Assembly: GCF_905171775.1 (NCBI RefSeq)
Contig: NC_053499.1
Span: 23,979,686-24,043,685 of the forward strand
Direction: 5' to 3'
DNA: 64,000 bases
Source: Rana temporaria
Lineage: Eukaryota > Chordata > Amphibia > Anura > Ranidae
The notes beneath the pieces were generated by a model, which worked only from the letters and a program-made list of their open reading frames with translations, searched no databases and was not told where the DNA came from. Positions within the stretch are counted from its first letter, which is position 1. The number at the start of each line of letters is the position of its first letter. Shown one piece after another: positions 1 to 11,067 of the stretch. The position numbers were made by a program, and so were the translations under genes.

Positions 1-321
1 CTTGTGTGAAAAGTACATGCAACGTGTCGGCTCTCCCTGCTCTTGCACTTCATCTTATCATGGCTAAGACTTCAGATTTGTGTCAGCCCCCCTTGACATC
101 CAACCTAGGGGAATGGCAGTGTTTAGCAGTGATGGTGGACCTTGTTTAAAATTGCATTTAGCTAAAACCAGTTCTTGTTGCCCTTGTCAGCTAACTGACC
201 AGCCTTCCATGTCACTTATGCAGAAAGGTAGAATAGTGAGATTTTGAATGTTGTGATAGGTGGTCCATTCATTCATCTATAGCAGAGGTCTCCAAACTAT
301 GGCCCTCCAGTTGTTCAAGAA

Positions 322-792
322 TTAAAGGGGGATGTAAAGGCAGAAGGTTTTTTATCTTAATGCATTAAGATAGAAAAACTTCTGTGTAGTAGCCCCCCTG
401 AGCCGATCTGAATACTTACCTGAGCTCCATCTCTATCCAGCGATGTCCCTGGCCACTTGGGACTCTCCCTCCTGATTGGTTGAGAGACAGCAGTGGCGCC
501 ATTGGCTCCCGCTGCTGTCGATCAAAGTCAGTTAGCTGATCAGGAGAGAGAAGGGCGGGGCCAAACTGCAGTTCCATGTCTGAATGGACACAAGAAGCTG
601 CAACTCGGCTCGGGTGCCCCCATAGCAAGCTGCTTGCTGTGGGGGCACTCGACAGGAGGGAGGGGCCAGGAGGAATGAAGAGGGAGCCGAGAAGAGGAGG
701 ATCCAGGCTGCTCTGTGCAAATCCATTGCACCGAGCAGATAAGTATAACATATTTGTAATAAAAAAAAAGAGAGACTTTACAGTTACTTTAA
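322..792. mobile_element. TTAA-flanked MITE
   Basis: The left end starts TTAAAGGGGGATGTAAAG. The right end, read on the other strand, starts TTAAAGTAACTGTAAAG. Both ends carry TTAA and the tip matches the elements at 53322 and 63647. There is no coding capacity. TTAA target duplication is typical of piggyBac-type transposition, but the superfamily is inferred only from this. Confidence 0.6.
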
Positions 793-1290
793 CTTGTTTC
801 ACACGTCTTGTGCTTTATCATTGCCTACTGTGTCGTGTCCCAGAAGGGGGGGGGGGGGTAGAACTTATGCTCAGATCGTTTGGACATCTGTCAAAACTAG
901 GTACCCACTCTTCCCTGGAAAAAAATGTAGTGGTGGGGGGTGGAGAAAAAGCAAAACATACCCTTTTGGGTGAGGTTCTGCTTTAAAAATGTTCAAAAAT
1001 GAAAAAAATAAACATCCTGCAAGACAAAGGCATAATCGGCTAGTATGCATAGCATACTAGCTGTTTATGTTTTATATATCTCCGATCGAGGCCACCAACA
1101 TGTTGTCCCAGAGTGACTTCCGGATCTCGCGGCTCCGGCGCTGTGATTTGCTGGAGCCGCGATGACGTCACTTCCACGACAACGGCACAGTACAACTGAA
1201 GCAACGGCACATAGTGCCATCGCTTCAGTTGGCTTAAGAGCGCATGTGCTGCATGACGTCGGCACATGCAAATACAGGGATATCTACAGG

Positions 1291-1496
1291 GATGAGCTCC
1301 AGCGTGTTCGCATCGTGCACGTGCAGAGCCCGCCAGGAAGTCTGCACGGTGCTGCGCTAATCACAGCCAGGGAGACATTTCCCAATCTCTGCAGCCGAGC
1401 ATCGGGACAATGTCTCCCTGGCTGTGTTAGCACAGCGCCGTGCAGACTTCCTGGCGGGCTCTGCATGTGCACGATGCGAACACGCTGGAGCTCATC
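1291..1496. repeat. Long imperfect inverted repeat (~95-bp arms)
   Basis: The sequence around 1292-1388 reappears reverse-complemented around 1398-1495 with few mismatches. The arms start ATGAGCTCCAGCGTGTTCGC on both strands and include the shared block GCCCGCCAGGAAGTCTGCAC. It is probably the core of a palindromic MITE. Open frames across it mirror each other on the two strands and are not genes. Confidence 0.75.
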
Positions 1497-2678
1497 GTTG
1501 CTCCTAAATCGTGCAGGTTTAGGAGATTTCCTTTTTAGCTACAGGTAAGTCTTAATATAGGCTTACCTGTAACATTAAGTTGTAAATGAGGGTTTACAAC
1601 CACTTTAAGCTCTCACATAGAGGTTATTGGACTGCAGTTACCCCTTCCTCTGCAGCATATACCTTCTTTCTTCACTTTAGTCCCACTGCTCCATTCTTCC
1701 ACCAGGATTGAGAGAAACAAAAAAGCCCTGTACATGCTCCACATTACTCCAGACAGAGCTTACACAGAGCTAAGGACTCTCCCTGCCATGTACCAGCACT
1801 TGTTCCAATCACCAAGCATTGGCACTGTCACATGCTCCTCATACATGGAAGTATCATCAGGTAATTTCTTCACTTTTGGTGACTGACCCTACTAGCAATC
1901 AATTTAAAGCAAACAAACCATTGGTGGCAGGTTGCCTTGAGATAATCATTTTTGAAATTCAAATCTGGTTAAAAAATCTACAGAAGTTGTCTTGGTACAT
2001 TTACCCCAAAACCCATGTCTGCTCCCCTACACCCTTCACATCAAACTTGCTCATACATGATACAGGTATAAAACGCTTGTCATTTCTCTGGCCTTGTTGG
2101 AGCAGAGTTATCTCCGGCATGCTGACCATGCTCCAGGTCTATCCATAGATAATAATGTTTGTCCAGGGCTAAAGATTAGGGTAACCTTTGTTCCCTATGA
2201 CCAACTTGGTGTACAGCAGGCATACCAGAGGAACGTCAAGATGCTGCAGGCTATAAATGGTGCCTTGTCCTATTCATAGCAAAGCAGTGACCAGGGTGTT
2301 CTCTGTATGCATGATCTGATATTGGGTGGACGTGTTTGATGAGGAGAGTGAGGAAGGATAAGGGCTTTGCGGTAAATGTACGGTTACCTTTTATTCCTCT
2401 CCCGGAGAAACTTTTAATATAAAAAGAGCCTATTTTTCTTGGTAATAAAATATTGGGTGATAAAAAAAAAAATGTGACCATTGATGTTCCCTCTGCAAAG
2501 CTCTTTCTTGCAAGATTATCTATAGAAAGCCAGTAGTTTAATATAGCGCTTTACTGTATTAGTGACCTTGGATGTATGTGCGTGCTTTTCTAGCAGTGTT
2601 TGGTGTTGTGCGCTGACATTTAGGCTTTCCTAGCACGTTCCTATACTCTACTAATGCTATTTTTTTCTGTGTGCTCAG

Positions 2679-2748
2679 GAGGATGGAACAAGCAAACCTC
2701 AAATTGTCTCGTCACAAAAGCTGTCCCCGAAATGGTGCTTCTTGGATT
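2679..2748 (+). CDS. DGKZ: DGKZ exon a (first in window): end of kinase accessory region
   Basis: This 70-nt exon follows a pyrimidine tract ending CTCAG and is followed by the donor GTGAGT. In phase 0 it encodes 23 residues ending QKLSPKWCFLD, plus one base. KLSPKWCFLD is a hallmark of DGK zeta just before the TTADRFYRIDRAQ segment. The enzyme phosphorylates diacylglycerol to phosphatidate, ending DAG signalling at the plasma membrane and in the nucleus; this is family knowledge. The paralogue DGKI has similar architecture, but the last exon fits DGKZ better. The start codon, zinc-finger (C1) domains, MARCKS-like nuclear signal and catalytic domain are outside the window. The nine exons a-i together give 278 codons with no internal stop. 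Confidence 0.9.
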
Positions 2749-2865
2749 GTGAGTATTAAAGTGCACTTGTCTAAATGTTGTTTCTCAGTTTTGGGATCTT
2801 CCAGGTGAATGTTGTGATTGGATTCGCCTGTCAGTTTTTTCAGGGAGATTTGAAGCTCAGTTTTA

Positions 2866-3232
2866 AGCCCCGTACACACGATGAGATTATTGGACGAATG
2901 ATTGTCCCTTTTTTTTTGCATGCTAATCTCAGGTCAAATCTGATGAGTTTACTAAAGTCACGAAAATTCTTGTACGACACAATAAAAAATTGGAAGTGAT
3001 GTTATGTGTTGTGATGCATTTGTATTGCATTTCGAACGGCAGCTGTACTGAGTAAACGAAAATCTTACAATCTGGCATCGTACGGAAAAAAAATCCGCGC
3101 ATGTCCGATAGAATAATATCGCATAAACTGTCATGATCGGCTCTCGAAAGCTCTGTACTAACGATCCGATTATCGTACGATCGATTCGAAAACGGGATTT
3201 TCGTACGATTTTTGGATCGTGTATATGGGGCA
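2866..3232. mobile_element. Harbinger-like MITE, CGTACACACGA tip family
   Basis: TTA lies on both sides (2863-2865 and 3233-3235). The left tip is AGCCCCGTACACACGATGAG and the right tip on the other strand is TGCCCCATATACACGATCC. The interior repeats GATCGTACGA-like words. It is non-coding and lies in the intron between DGKZ exons a and b. The 3-bp TTA duplication suggests PIF/Harbinger-type mobilisation. Confidence 0.75.
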
Positions 3233-3659
3233 TTAGTCTGTGGGCAGCCAGATGTGAATGGATCTACGGTATCCTTTTACATCCAACTCTGTCTAGGTCT
3301 AAAAAAAAAAAAAAAAAAAAAACGTTTGCGTCCCTTTCTGTTTTATGGACCTAAACATGACAGATCAGAGGTAAAAGGCTGTAAACGAATGCACGTCCGC
3401 TTACATCCACCTTCCCAACACATGTCAGTTACAAGAAGCAAGAAAAAAATGAATGGACACGATGTCACAAAAGTGACACCCATACCGTTTTGTTCCAGTT
3501 CAGCAGGGCAATTGTTTAAGGATCATGTGATCAACTATCTTAAAATCTTAATTATCTTGGTAGTATGTAATAATTTGCTGTGGAAAATGTTTTGCTAATG
3601 GTGTGGCATTGCATTTAAAACCTCCAGATAAAAAAATTGGTTTTGTTTCTCTCTTGCAG

Positions 3660-3700
3660 CCACCACTGCTGACCGGTTCTATAGGATTGATAGAGCTCAG
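3660..3700 (+). CDS. DGKZ: DGKZ exon b: TTADRFYRIDRAQ segment
   Basis: This 41-nt exon lies between the acceptor TCTCTTGCAG and the donor GTAAGA. The last base of exon a plus this exon gives STTADRFYRIDRAQ, ending in phase 0. This segment is nearly invariant between DGK zeta and iota and follows the accessory catalytic domain. The upstream intron carries a TTA-flanked MITE and a poly-A run at about 3301-3322. Confidence 0.93.
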
Positions 3701-4574
3701 GTAAGAAACTACGTTTAAATCTTTCACAGATGCTTATTTCAGGATATCCCAAGGGTGGTGGTATAGATGGTGAATAGGACAAAGGCAGATAACCTGAAAA
3801 CACCTCCATTACTGCCTTACAATGCCCTGTTGGGTAGATTGTAGATAGGGATATGTCTAGACACTGCAGACCTCGACTTGCTATTAAAGCCCAAACTGAC
3901 TCTCACACCTCGTTTAACTCATTATAGTTCTGTTTCAAAGTAAAAATGCTTCTTCCTGCCCTTCCTCTCCAGTGCTCTATGCTTCCCTTATCACAGGTGT
4001 CTTCGCATAGGGTTGTATTGCAGAGGAAGAGGGGGCATATCTGATCAGGCTTGTTTTTTAAGTAATAAAAGTGAATGGGAGGAGCAAAAAAATGGGCCCA
4101 GTCACTTGACCTGTCAAAGTCACATGACCAGTTATTCTACAGTCATGGGTCCCCCCATGGGGTTATCGCTATAGAGGGATCTCAGTATAGGACCTCGGGC
4201 TCAACGCCATAGCCCACATTTTACAAATTGGTCATAAAATGTGGACTGCAGTGTGCAGAGGATAATAGTGAGCAGTTAGTGTTATCAGCTCTCAATTCTA
4301 AATGGGCCCCAGAGTGTATTAGATCTAACCTGGGTGCCTTTAGTCACTCTACGCAACTCTTTTAAAAGAACAATGGAGTTAAAAGTAAAACTAAACTCTT
4401 GCAAAAAAATACCTAGTTTTGTAGAGGACTTGTCCGCAATGCAAGATTGGATCACTTTTGTTTTCCCTTATTTTGTTCATGTTTCTCTTTCATCGCTGTG
4501 AACGTCCTATGGACTCATTTTTAGGATCTTCCTGCGGATGTGTGTGCACTTCAGAGGTAGCTGAATGTCTCCAT

Positions 4575-5092
4575 TTAAAGCGGAGGTTCACCCATAGAGA
4601 ACACATTTTCCCCTTAGATGAATGCTCGTTTTGTCTAGGGGAATCGGCTAGTTGTTTTAAAATATGAGCTGTACTTACCGTTTACGAGATGCATCTTCTC
4701 CGCCGCTTCCGGGTATGGGCTGCGGGACTGGGCGTTCCTTCTTGATTGACACTCTTCCGAGAAGCTTCCGACGGTCGCATCCATCGCGTCACGATTTTCC
4801 GAAAGAAGCCGAACGTCGGTGCGCAGGCGCAGTATAGAGCCGACGTTCGGCTTCTTTCGGCTACGAGTGACGCGATAGATGCGACCGTCGGAAGCCTCTC
4901 GGAAGACTGTCAATCAAGAAGGAACGCCCGCTCCCGAAGACCCATACCCGGAAGCGACGGAGAAGATGCATCTCGTAAACGGTAAGTACAGCTCATATTT
5001 TAAAACAACTAGCCGATTCCCCTAGACAAAACGAGCATGCATCTAAGGGGAAAAGAGAAAAAATAACCTAATTGGGTGAACTCCCGCTTTAA
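4575..5092. mobile_element. TTAA-flanked palindromic MITE, TTCACCC tip
   Basis: The element is a near-perfect palindrome over its whole length. The ends are TTAAAGCGGAGGTTCACCC and, on the other strand, TTAAAGCGGGAGTTCACCC. The arms meet near 4830. The same tip is found at 22553-23080. Open frames on both strands are mirror images and not genes. It lies in the DGKZ intron between exons b and c. Confidence 0.85.
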
Positions 5093-5217
5093 CTGCAGTG
5101 ACTCCAGCCTTGCCAGTCTACTGTGCACCAGAAAGAGTGACCACTCTTCAGCTGAACTGATCAAGCGTTGTCATCCTAGTAATAGAAGTGCCTGGGAATG
5201 TACCTTGCTGATAAAAG

Positions 5218-5218
<1 letters not shown>

Positions 5219-5287
<69 letters not shown>
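5219..5287. repeat. (TA)n microsatellite
   Basis: An uninterrupted TA dinucleotide run of about 69 bases lies 160 bases upstream of DGKZ exon c. Confidence 0.98.
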
Positions 5288-5290
<3 letters not shown>

Positions 5291-5447
5291 ATTAAAAAAA
5301 GAAATATAAGCAATTAAACTTGTTAACTTAACAGGAACATGTGCAGAAACCTATTTGAATTCAGATGCATTTTAAGACTGTGGTAATGGAGGCTGTTGGT
5401 ACAGCATCTATCTAATCATCATATTACCTTTCCCCATTCTTTTCTAG

Positions 5448-5722
5448 GAGCACCTGAACTACGTGCTGGAAATCTGCCAGGATGAGTTGTATGTTTTGGA
5501 CCCGGAGCTGATCATTACCCAGTCTGTAGGCACTTCCCCAGCACTGCCCAATTCTAAAGACCAGCCGACCAATACCAACCCACACTTCCAGTTCCCGATG
5601 CTCCCGCCATCATCTCCTCCTGAATCCCCCGAACTTACGGAGCCTCATAATGGATTTCCGCATGCAGGCAGGATGTGTATCAACAGCTCTGTGACCAAGA
5701 AAGGAGACACGTGCAAGCAGAG
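5448..5722 (+). CDS. DGKZ: DGKZ exon c: start of Pro/Ser-rich linker
   Basis: This 275-nt exon follows the acceptor TTTTCTAG. It opens EHLNYVLEICQDELYVLDPE, which is strongly zeta-like. It continues into a divergent linker rich in Pro, Ser, Asn and Thr (for example MLPPSSPPESPELTEP) that I cannot align to the mammalian linker from memory. It ends with two leftover bases (AG) before GTACTT, a weaker donor than the others. Translation continues open past this donor for another 76 nt, so intron retention would add about 25 residues. The choice of donor rests on the phase of the next exon. Confidence 0.88.
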
Positions 5723-6049
5723 GTACTTTCCAGGAGTAGTATGGTCATGGCTTTTGTGCATTGTGACTTATCCATGTGGTGAGATCAGAACAGGGTGATG
5801 GCTAGTTGGCATTCATTACATCCACAAAAAGCATTATGTTGCAAAAAAGTTTTCTTTAACTTTTTTTAACTTTTTTTTTTACTTTTCTTTTACTTTCATG
5901 CCCATTTTAGATATTTCTTTGAGACCATTGCTCTGGTCAACCCCCATAATTTTGCTAGCATCCTTTGTAAACTTGTAAATTTAAAGTAGAAACGGCTACA
6001 GCCACATAGGTGAGTATGTATGTTAGATTTATTTTTGATCCCACACTTC

Positions 6050-7240
6050 TCTTTTAACCACTTCCAGCCCCCATGACGTCATATGATGTTGTGGAGCTAA
6101 CCCCCCGCCCGCTGCCTATCGGCACCTCTCTGGCCTCTCCCATGAAATCAGGAAGCCGGAAATTTGATCAAACGGTAGAGCCAGGTTACCACAGAGCTGG
6201 CCGAGGTCCGGTTTGTCCCCGACTATCACTTATGACCCCGAGAGGCCGAAAGCAATGTTATAACCTCACTTTGGGTTCTGGCAGATGTAAACACTGCCAT
6301 TGTTTTCCCCTAGAAAGCAGAGATCATTGTATTTTACCTTATGCTTTACAGGGTAGAGAAGATATCTGGGGTCTTATAGACCTGTAAGCCTTATTTCTAT
6401 CACAAGGGATATCTACATTTCTTGTGAATAGGAATAAATGTGATAAAAAATTAAAAGGACAGCGACTGCATTTGTAAACAGTGTTCGCACCACACATGTG
6501 AGGTATTGTCGCAAGCCTCAGAGCGAAAGCAATTATTCTAGCACAAGTCCTCCTCCTTCACCGTCCAAAGCGCGGTGAAGTACAACGGGAGTATAAAGGG
6601 GAAGTTCTATTCGAACGGCGCCACTCTTTGGGCTGCTTTTGCTGATCCTCGTGTTGGTAAAAGTTTGGTGAGAGACGATTCGCGCTTTTCAGTCTTCGTG
6701 CTTTTCAGTCCGTTACAGCGTGACAAATGTGCTATCTCCATTCCCAACACTAGTTTTTAACGATCGCTCCCGTCTCATACTTGATTCTGATTCTAAACAG
6801 CTGAAGTTTTTCAACGGCTTTTAGCCTTTTCTGGCTATTTTTGCAGCCGACGCCTAATAACAATTGGTGTATTGTCTAAACAAGGCAGAAATGTATGTCC
6901 CGTCTGTGACAACACCCACAGATTTACCTGACTTCCTGTCACAGTATCTATTTACTCAGAGTAACATCATCTTTTTATATTTTACAAAAATAATGGGTTA
7001 TATATTGTGCTTTTTTGCATTAAAATTTATTGAAGTTTTTTTTTTTTTTATTGCGTTTGAAAAATCGCTGCACAAATACCGTGTGACATAACAAATTGCA
7101 ACGGTCACAGTTTTATTCTCTAGGGTCCCTGTTAATAAAAAAAAAAAAAAACGTGGGGGTTCTAAATAATTTTCTAGCAAAAGAATACATATTTTTATAT
7201 GTAGGAGAGAAATGTCAAATTTGGCCTGGGTGGGAACAAA
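6050..7240. repeat. Old repeat with TTAACCACTT-type left tip
   Basis: It begins TTTAACCACTTCCAGCCCCC, similar to the TTAA-flanked repeat at 19186. Its right half (about 6945-7100) shares phrases such as TTTTATATTTTAC and GTGTGACATA with 37735-37860. A 230-bp block at 6561-6790 is a separate, much younger repeat. The right boundary is uncertain. No gene is seen here. Confidence 0.4.
6561..6790. repeat. 230-bp block identical to 9460-9689
   Basis: From CCGTCCAAAGCGCGGTGAAG to TTGATTCTGA this block matches 9460-9689 base for base by eye. A diverged inverted relative lies at about 15473-15712. In the 9.4-kb copy it forms the core of a MITE; here no MITE tips surround it. The short frame it contains occurs identically in both copies and is a repeat product, not a gene. 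Confidence 0.92.
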
Positions 7241-7869
7241 TTAAAGGGAACCAATCCTGACCTTTTGATATATTAATGTTAAAGTGGAGGTACCTACCTG
7301 CAGTTACCATTCTTTTTAACTTCTCTGTGAGATGGACCTACCAATGGCACGGAAGTGTTGAATGGTTCTTCATAGGAGCACAGAAATGATCTGGTGAACG
7401 AGAACACCCATTCCCATTCCTATGCTTTTATTATAACTAGAAAGGCATGATGGGTTCAGTTTATTGTAGGTCAACAGATTCATTGGTTAAATATGTTCCA
7501 GGCAGCCTAAGCTCCAGATTTTACCGGTGTAGCTTGTGCTAGAGACTTTGTTTTCCTAGTTGTTGTTTTCACTGCTGCAAACAACTTAAATCTACATCTG
7601 TTTTCAGTTTGGCTCTAAGTGCACCAGACTGGCAGCCTGTACCAATCAAAACCAATTATAATATAACTCTGAAGACACAAGGCAGCAAGAACACCAACAC
7701 ATGAATATAAATTGCATTTATAGGATTATTCAATTTTCCCAACAAACGCGCACCCAAATCAGGCAGTGTGACAAAATGATCAAATATTGTTTTGAAGTTC
7801 ACTGTGAAAGAAAGACTATCATTTAAAGTGTATGTTACACCAACATTTGACGTGTCTGATATTGTGTAC
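6791..7869. other. Intron, nothing recognised apart from old repeat
   Basis: The first 450 bases are probably the right half of the old repeat that starts near 6050. From 7241 to 7869 I see AT-rich intronic sequence without repeat ends, exons or tandem structure. Confidence 0.5.
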
Positions 7870-8473
7870 TTAAAGCGTAACTCCACTTTTCTTGAGTATA
7901 AAAAACATTCCCCTCTGGGTGCTCTATGTACATTGCAGGGATTTTAACAAACTTTGTGGCTGATTACTACCTTTTATTATTCTGAAGAAATCCCTGTTTG
8001 TTCCTGTGTGCCCCTGTGCGGTGTGAGTCTAATGGGAGTGGTTTCATGATTATCAACCAGCTGCTGCAGAATCAGGGCACTAATGAGGAAAGCTGCTGGG
8101 GCTGCATCCCTTTAGATGTTATTTCCTATTGGGAAGATCCTACCAAAAATGACATTTTTGTTGCAGGGGAAGCCAAAAATCTGTCTTCTATCTTAGTGTA
8201 GACTTCTGGGAAAATCAATGAGCCAATCACACAAGCAGGAAACTATGTTTCTTGGGGGCGTTCTGTACACATTCTCTATGTTGCCATATTGCATTGCATT
8301 TTTCTGAAAATTACAGAGCTACCGATTTGAAAAGGAAAGGTAATTTTTAATAACATTCAATTACATTATAATATTATTATTATATGACTTGTCACAATTG
8401 TATACACTATATATATATTTATTTTTTATCGATTTGCTATTTTTTTCCCCATGAAAGTGGAGTTACCCTTTAA
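7870..8473. mobile_element. TTAA-flanked MITE, GTAACTCCAC tip
   Basis: The left end is TTAAAGCGTAACTCCACTTT. The right end on the other strand is TTAAAGGGTAACTCCACTTT. Both carry TTAA. The interior is non-coding and not obviously palindromic. It has the same target preference as the elements at 4575 and 22553. Confidence 0.8.
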
Positions 8474-8801
8474 AAAGTATGCAGTTCACTCTGTATTGCT
8501 TCCTTTCTGTAAAATACCTGGTGATCCTGCCAGTCCCTCCGATTTCCTATTTGAGTGACCACACTAGGCATTAGAGCACATCCGTCTTAGTGTGGTTAGT
8601 TTTCCAATGACCAGGACTTGTGCAGACCCCTCTGCACAACTCCTAACTGGGAAGGTCAGTGTAAGGCTGTTTCTCTGCCTTCTGCTGACATGACGCCCCC
8701 CCCCCCCCCTGCAATCTCCACCCCCACCCCTCAAAGCCTCATGTGCAGCTGAGAACAGAGGTTATGTAATCACTTACAGAAAAAGAAAAAATGTGTTGAT
8801 A

Positions 8802-8858
8802 GTGTGTGTATATATATATATATGTGTGTGTATATGTATGTATGTATATATATATATT
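8802..8858. repeat. TG/TA/TATG microsatellite
   Basis: A compound run of TG, TA and TATG units. It abuts the truncated MITE that follows. Confidence 0.95.
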
Positions 8859-8861
8859 TTT

Positions 8862-9345
8862 TCAGTGGCAACGCAGTGGGGGTCTATTGCAAAGTACGCC
8901 GCAAGGACGTATTGGTTTTGACGTGGATGTAAATTACGTCCAGCCCTATTCACGGACGACTTACGCAAACAACGTAAAATTCTCAAATTTCGACGCGGGA
9001 ACGACGGCCATACTTAACATTACTAGTCCAGCTATTTGATGGAATAACTTTACGCCTGAAAATGCCTTGCGTAAACGGCGTATCTTTACTGCGACGGGCG
9101 GACGTACGTTCGTGAATCAACGTATCTAGTGATTTACCTATTCTACGCCGAACGCAATGGAAGCGCCACCTAGCGGCCAGCCTAAATACTGCACCCTAAG
9201 ATACGACGGCGCAAGCCGTCGTATCTTAGATAGGTTTAAGTGTATCTCAGTTTGAGAATACACTTAAACTTAGGTCGGCGCAGATTCCGAGTTAGCTCGT
9301 GTATCTACTGATAAGCAGGCCTAACTCTTTATGAATGTAGCTAAA
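8862..9345. mobile_element. Truncated MITE of the ACGCCG-rich family
   Basis: Contains words typical of the family seen complete at 26161 and 53674: ACTTACGCAAACAACG, CCACCTAGCGGCC and a CTACTGATAAG-type right part. The left tip is missing or lost in the adjacent microsatellite. A local hairpin at about 9199-9262 mirrors TAAGATACGACGGCG and the following TTAAGTGTATCTCA. It is non-coding. Confidence 0.65.
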
Positions 9346-9351
9346 GACTCT

Positions 9352-9921
9352 TGCCTCGTACACACGACCGCTTTTCTCAGCAGGAAAAAAAAACAAGTTT
9401 TTCCCGATGGGATTCCTCTCAAGCCTGCCTTGCATACACACGTTCAAGCCAAATACCACCCGTCCAAAGCGCGGTGAAGTACAACGGGAGTATAAAGGGG
9501 AAGTTCTATTCGAACGGCGCCACTCTTTGGGCTGCTTTTGCTGATCCTCGTGTTGGTAAAAGTTTGGTGAGAGACGATTCGCGCTTTTCAGTCTTCGTGC
9601 TTTTCAGTCCGTTACAGCGTGACAAATGTGCTATCTCCATTCCCAACACTAGTTTTTAACGATCGCTCCCGTCTCATACTTGATTCTGAGCATGCACGTT
9701 TTTTTCCCCACGGGAAAGCATACACACGACCGGTTTTCCCGGCAGGAAAAAGTGTGCCAGGGATCCCAGTGGGAAGAAAGAAAACATGTTCTCTTTTTTT
9801 TTTTTTTTCGCAGTTTTCCTGTCGGGAAAACTGCGATGGAGCATACACACGGCCGAGATTCCTGGCCAAAAGCTCCCATGCCAGTTTTCCTGCCGGGAAA
9901 ACCGGTCATGTGTACGAGGCA
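9352..9921. mobile_element. Harbinger-like MITE, CGTACACACGACCG tip
   Basis: The left tip is TGCCTCGTACACACGACCG and the right tip on the other strand is TGCCTCGTACACATGACCGG. TTA follows the right end; the left flank is TCT, so that duplication has decayed. Inside, the tip-like motif CATACACACG recurs at about 9432, 9719 and 9843, each time near a palindrome of the type TTTTCCCGGCAGGAAAA. The 9460-9689 core equals 6561-6790. Confidence 0.8.
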
Positions 9922-10211
9922 TTAGAGGGTAAAGTAAGAACCCTGATTTGAAGGGGTGGGAGGCTAAAGAGTCTGTTGTGAAAAGTGTGGGGAAATGAGG
10001 ACTCTGATGTCAAACGGGGAAACTTTGGACTTTGATGTATTCTGATGTGATGGGGACCTCATTTCAAAAGGTGCCATAACTAAAGAAACCTGCTCTAGAC
10101 AACCTCCAAAGAAGCCTCCCGCCCTCCTCCTCCAGTAGTAACACGATTTACAGTATAACGGCAAAGCTGGTTGCAAACACAAGCTCGGGAAGCTTGCAGG
10201 CCACATCGTAA

Positions 10212-11067
10212 GTGCCAGTTCACACAGGGGCAACCCGACTTACAGCGCGACTTTGCAAGGCGACTTTAGCACGACTTGGAGTAACTTACAACGCAACTTA
10301 AAGTTGTCTCCAGGACAGGCGACTTTGTCTGTGAATATGTGTACATGATTTGTCTGTGGCCAATCGCAGAATAATCAGCTCTGTGGGAGGGAGGGGTTTG
10401 CCTGAGTAAACTAATTTATCTTCCTGTAAAGTTGCTTCAATGAAAAAGAGTACCGCTCCAAGCCCTGCGACCCATGCTGTGCTCCCGCTCTGTAGTACTG
10501 ACAGGTGCAGACTCTGTGCTGATCCATGTAAAAAAGAAATGTTCCTGGACTGCCGCACTCTGATTTATGATTCCCGTGTTAACATGTTTACATAAGCTAA
10601 CATGTTTCACATCATGGATAGATGCTTAGTCATAGTTGGCTATGACTAAGCATCTATCCATGATGTGAAACATGTTAGCTTTTTTGTCCCCTATGTCCAT
10701 TTTCTACCATTGATTGCAGTGTTGCATGAATTGTTGGATGTTATACAGCTTTGGATTTTATCCTTTGTTCATTTTGTTTCAATAAATCGCCTATCAGAGT
10801 GCGGCAGTCCAGGAACATTTCTTTTTTCCATGTAAAGTTGCTTCAGTTAAGACAGTGATCTAACTTTTGAGGCAACTTCCATTAAAATCAATGTGTACAA
10901 GTTGCCTACAAGTTGCCTTGAAGTAGTACTGGAACGTTTTCTGAAGTCGAAACGACTTAAGTAGTGTACTTTAAAACGGCTCTCATTTACTTCAATGGAA
11001 TTTCTCCTGTCGCACGACTTGGGGCGACACAAGTCGGATCCCAAGTCGCTGTAGTGTGAACCGGCAC
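10212..11067. mobile_element. Harbinger-like MITE, TTCACAC tip, with nested hairpin
   Basis: The tips are GTGCCAGTTCACAC and, on the other strand, GTGCCGGTTCACAC. A perfect TAA lies on both sides (10209-10211 and 11068-11070). Inside, an inverted repeat with arms near 10529-10563 and 10795-10832 surrounds the perfect hairpin at 10594-10681, suggesting a second element nested in the first. Confidence 0.8.
10594..10681. repeat. Perfect 42-bp hairpin, 4-base loop
   Basis: Arm 10594-10635 is the exact reverse complement of 10640-10681, with the loop TTGG. No mismatch was found when the arms were written out against each other. It lies inside the MITE at 10212-11067. It could fold as a small-RNA precursor, but nothing shows that it is expressed. 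Confidence 0.95.

Larger units (their letters stand above)
1..2678. other. Intron of DGKZ (left part) with repeat debris
   Basis: No exon is recognised here. The exon upstream of 2679 should encode the rest of the kinase accessory domain and must lie beyond the left edge. The stretch holds a hAT-like tip at about 283-310, a TTAA-flanked element at 322-792, another TTAA-type right end at about 967-988, a long inverted repeat at 1291-1496, and the right end of a further TTAA-type repeat near 1595-1610. From about 1620 to 2678 I see only non-coding, AT-rich sequence with no recognisable repeat ends. Confidence 0.6.

Noticed and set aside
1162..1548. 128-codon frame (+) with a mirrored minus-strand frame
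   Set aside because: Both run through the long inverted repeat 1291-1496 and read the same palindrome.
9351..9659. Frame of 102 codons, overlapping an identical peptide at 6575-6760
   Set aside because: Same repeat block in two places; the reading frame continues through MITE tips. No evidence of a protein.
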